Under the pieces are notes generated by a model. That model did not search any database and was not told where the DNA came from. It saw only the letters and a program-made list of their open reading frames with translations. From contig NC_087190.1 in NCBI RefSeq assembly GCF_035594125.1, positions 10,070,604-10,134,603 of the forward strand: a DNA stretch of 64,000 nt. Reading direction: 5' to 3'. A program made the translations under genes and the position numbers. Shown in pieces: positions 62,071 to 64,000 of this stretch. This DNA is from Scylla paramamosain (Eukaryota; Arthropoda; Malacostraca; Decapoda; Portunidae). Positions within the stretch are counted from its first letter, which is position 1; each line of letters starts with the position of its first letter.

Positions 62071-64000
62071 TTAAAGCACCAGTGGGGACAGGTGCGTGCT
62101 ACGCCAGCTGTGGGCTGCCAGCTTCACCTGGTGCGTGGACATGTCCTGCACTTGGGGCGTGGCCGCCGTGAACATGTTCCACAGCCGCGAAGTCCTGGCT
62201 GTGTAGGTACGCTGGTGTTGGCTAGAGCGAGATCGAGGCACCTTCACTAGCTCGTCGCTACTGGCCGCAGCTCTGGTGCACCTCTGCACTGTGTGTGGCA
62301 GCAACCTCAGGGAGTCAAGGTGAGGGACCCTCTGCACCTGAGTTTTGTGGCACACCACTAGCGCCGACACGTCCCGGCGATGCTCCAGTGACGTTACTGG
62401 TGGTTGGTGCTGTTGGTCCTCATGGGTGGCCACCAGACGCAGAGCTCGCCGCTGCACAGCATCCAGTCTCTGCATGTGGGTGGGGGCACTCGACATCCAG
62501 GACAGGGCACCGTACTCCATACATGGGCGTATCTGTGCCCTGTATAGCGTGAGGATGCCCCGTGGGTCGAGGGTGTTCGCCATCCTGCGCAGGGCAGAGA
62601 CTCGGAGAGAGGTCTGGCGGGCGACGACACCGATGTGGTGATCGAAGCGTAGGCCGCGGTCCACAGACACGCCCAGGATCTTGATATAATCCTGAAGTGG
62701 CAGGCTCTTGCCTCCAAAACGCAGCTGTCCTGAGACTGCGTGTGAGGCACCTGGGGACCGCGAGATGACCATCGCCTGCGTCTTCTCAGGAGCGAAGTTT
62801 ACCTGCCACATCTTTCCCCACTGCTCCACCAGTCCGAGCTGCCTGTTCAGCTCAGTGACGGCACGCTGACTGTCGAGGCGGCAGTAGGAGCGGGAGAGTG
62901 TGCAGTCGTCGGCGTATGCTGCCACAGATGACAGCTGCCGGAGGAGGTCGTCGATGTATATGTTCCATAGGACTGGGCCCAAGACAGAGCCTTGTGGAAC
63001 TGAGGCCCGGACAGGTGAAGGCCTTGATGACTGCCCGTTGACTACTACCTGAAGGGTCCTACCCTGGAGGTAATCTTCAAGCAGCATTAGCAGGTCACCT
63101 TGGACACCCTTGGCGCAAAGCTTTTCAATGAGCCCCGCGTGCCAGACCCTGTCAAAAGCCCCAGCAATGTCCAGGGCCACCACAAGGGTGTCCAGGCCTT
63201 CTTCCAGGGCGTCTTGCCAGTCCTTGGAGATGATGAGGAGGAGGTCTGCGGTGGATCTGCCAGGCCTGAAGCCAAACTGCCTGTCTGAGAGGAGGTGGTT
63301 CTCGCTCAGGTGTTGGTAGATGGCAGCAGCCACTATTTTCTCCAGCAACTTGCCCATCACTGAGAGCAGGGAGATAGGTCTGTAGTTGTTGGGCTCAGAC
63401 CTTGAGTTTTTTTTATGGACCGGTACCACACGCGCTTCCTTCCATACTGAGGGCCACTTCTTCTCCCTCAGGCAAGATGTGAAGACGGTGGTGAGAGGAG
63501 CTGACAGCTCTCTAGCGCAGTGCTTGAGGAGCCGTGGGCTGACGTCATCCGGGCCTGTGGCTTTACCCACGTCCACCGCACCAAGTAGCCGCTCAACCTG
63601 CTCTGCCGTCACCAAGACAGTGGTGACAGTGCAGTCAGTTTCCGGGGCCAGCTGTGGTACAGGTCGTGCCAAGTCGTCAACCTTCATCTTGTTGGCGAAA
63701 AGCTCGGCGAGGAGTGTGGCCTTGTCTGCACTGCTCGTGGCGGTGGATCCGTCAGGTCTGGTGAGTGGAGGAAGAGTCTCGCGGTGACATGCTCCTTGCT
63801 GCTCCTTCACCAGATTCCACCAGGTCTTGTTGCCAACACCTGGGCCACTGAGCTTTCGCCTTCTGTCCTTCCTTAGCTGATTCCTCGCCCATCTGCAGAT
63901 AGACGTCATCCTCTTACACGCCTCCCGGTGCAGCGTCTTGTTCCTGCGTGACGGGTGTCGCTTGTACCTCACCCAGGCAGCATGCTTGGCCTCGGCAGAT
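62071..64000 (-). CDS. LINE-B ORF2 reverse transcriptase, open frame to the window edge
   Basis: The frame is open from the right window edge to TAA at 62071-62073, at least 642 codons. Counting from the GTG at 63972: PNNYRPISLLSVMGKLLEKI (about 194-213), FGFRPGRSTADLLL (233 on), VVALDIAGAFDRVWH with the first catalytic Asp at 268, SVPQGSVLGPVLWNIYIDDL (324-343), AAYADDCTLSR with the YADD box at 353-356, then VNFAPEKTQAMVI and IKILGVSVDRGLRFD. The C-terminus has LTLYRAQIRPCMEYGALSWM and RTSRLWNMFTAATP. The upstream endonuclease lies beyond the window. It is CR1/jockey-like by motif. The absence of stops and intact catalytic residues suggest a young copy. Its 3' untranslated region (62070 down to about 61985) is A/T-rich, and no clear tail was found. 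GC content is higher than in the neighbours. Confidence 0.9.
   Translation of the reverse strand, partial: SAEAKHAAWVRYKRHPSRRNKTLHREACKRMTSICRWARNQLRKDRRRKLSGPGVGNKTWWNLVKEQQGACHRETLPPLTRPDGSTATSSADKATLLAELFANKMKVDDLARPVPQLAPETDCTVTTVLVTAEQVERLLGAVDVGKATGPDDVSPRLLKHCARELSAPLTTVFTSCLREKKWPSVWKEARVVPVHKKNSRSEPNNYRPISLLSVMGKLLEKIVAAAIYQHLSENHLLSDRQFGFRPGRSTADLLLIISKDWQDALEEGLDTLVVALDIAGAFDRVWHAGLIEKLCAKGVQGDLLMLLEDYLQGRTLQVVVNGQSSRPSPVRASVPQGSVLGPVLWNIYIDDLLRQLSSVAAYADDCTLSRSYCRLDSQRAVTELNRQLGLVEQWGKMWQVNFAPEKTQAMVISRSPGASHAVSGQLRFGGKSLPLQDYIKILGVSVDRGLRFDHHIGVVARQTSLRVSALRRMANTLDPRGILTLYRAQIRPCMEYGALSWMSSAPTHMQRLDAVQRRALRLVATHEDQQHQPPVTSLEHRRDVSALVVCHKTQVQRVPHLDSLRLLPHTVQRCTRAAASSDELVKVPRSRSSQHQRTYTARTSRLWNMFTAATPQVQDMSTHQVKLAAHSWRSTHLSPLVL

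Overview
The window looks like nuclear DNA of an arthropod, most likely a decapod or other malacostracan crustacean. The reasons are long dinucleotide arrays, degenerate TTAGG-like tracts, a very high load of LINE, BEL/Pao, DIRS and piggyBac/Tigger-type repeats, and one intron-rich gene whose protein resembles cyclin H. This assignment is inference; no species marker is visible.

The only host gene I can support is cyclin H, the regulatory subunit of the CDK7 kinase. Seven coding exons on the + strand run from 22976 to 46447 and give a 333-residue protein (332 from the second Met). All six introns are GT-AG and all exons join in frame. AATAAA signals follow at 46797, 46874 and 47298. The introns are packed with mobile elements and microsatellites, and several 3' splice sites sit inside or beside local tandem duplications.

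Layout. 1-2114: 3' end of a BEL/Pao retrotransposon with one nonsense codon, then its probable LTR. 2150-3975: two head-to-tail copies of a LINE tail. 4230-6634: two copies of a terminal-inverted-repeat (TIR) element carrying TTAGG-like tracts. 7230-15800: LINE-A copies, one split by a complete DIRS-type tyrosine-recombinase retrotransposon (9665-15221) with inverted terminal repeats and an internal complementary region. 15745-16107: near-perfect palindrome around (AT)n. 16100-16860: microsatellites. 17218-20075: a repeat of unknown class in two copies, separated by Tigger-like elements nested in one another. 21310-22776: LINE-A pieces, a fold-back repeat and microsatellites. 22976-46447: cyclin H with about ten intronic insertions, among them an internally deleted piggyBac element (41120-42182). 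46448-50045: 3' end of cyclin H, a minisatellite and a 530-bp CTR trinucleotide array. 50046-60462: RTE-like fragments and two copies of a second LINE family (LINE-D), one interrupted by a Tigger-like MITE. 61310-61566: tRNA-derived SINE. 62071-64000: a LINE-B ORF2 on the - strand that is open to the window edge and may be young.

LINE family letters (A to D, T) are labels used only here. Clade names rest on motif recognition, not on a search. No tRNA or rRNA gene, CRISPR array or other host protein gene was found.
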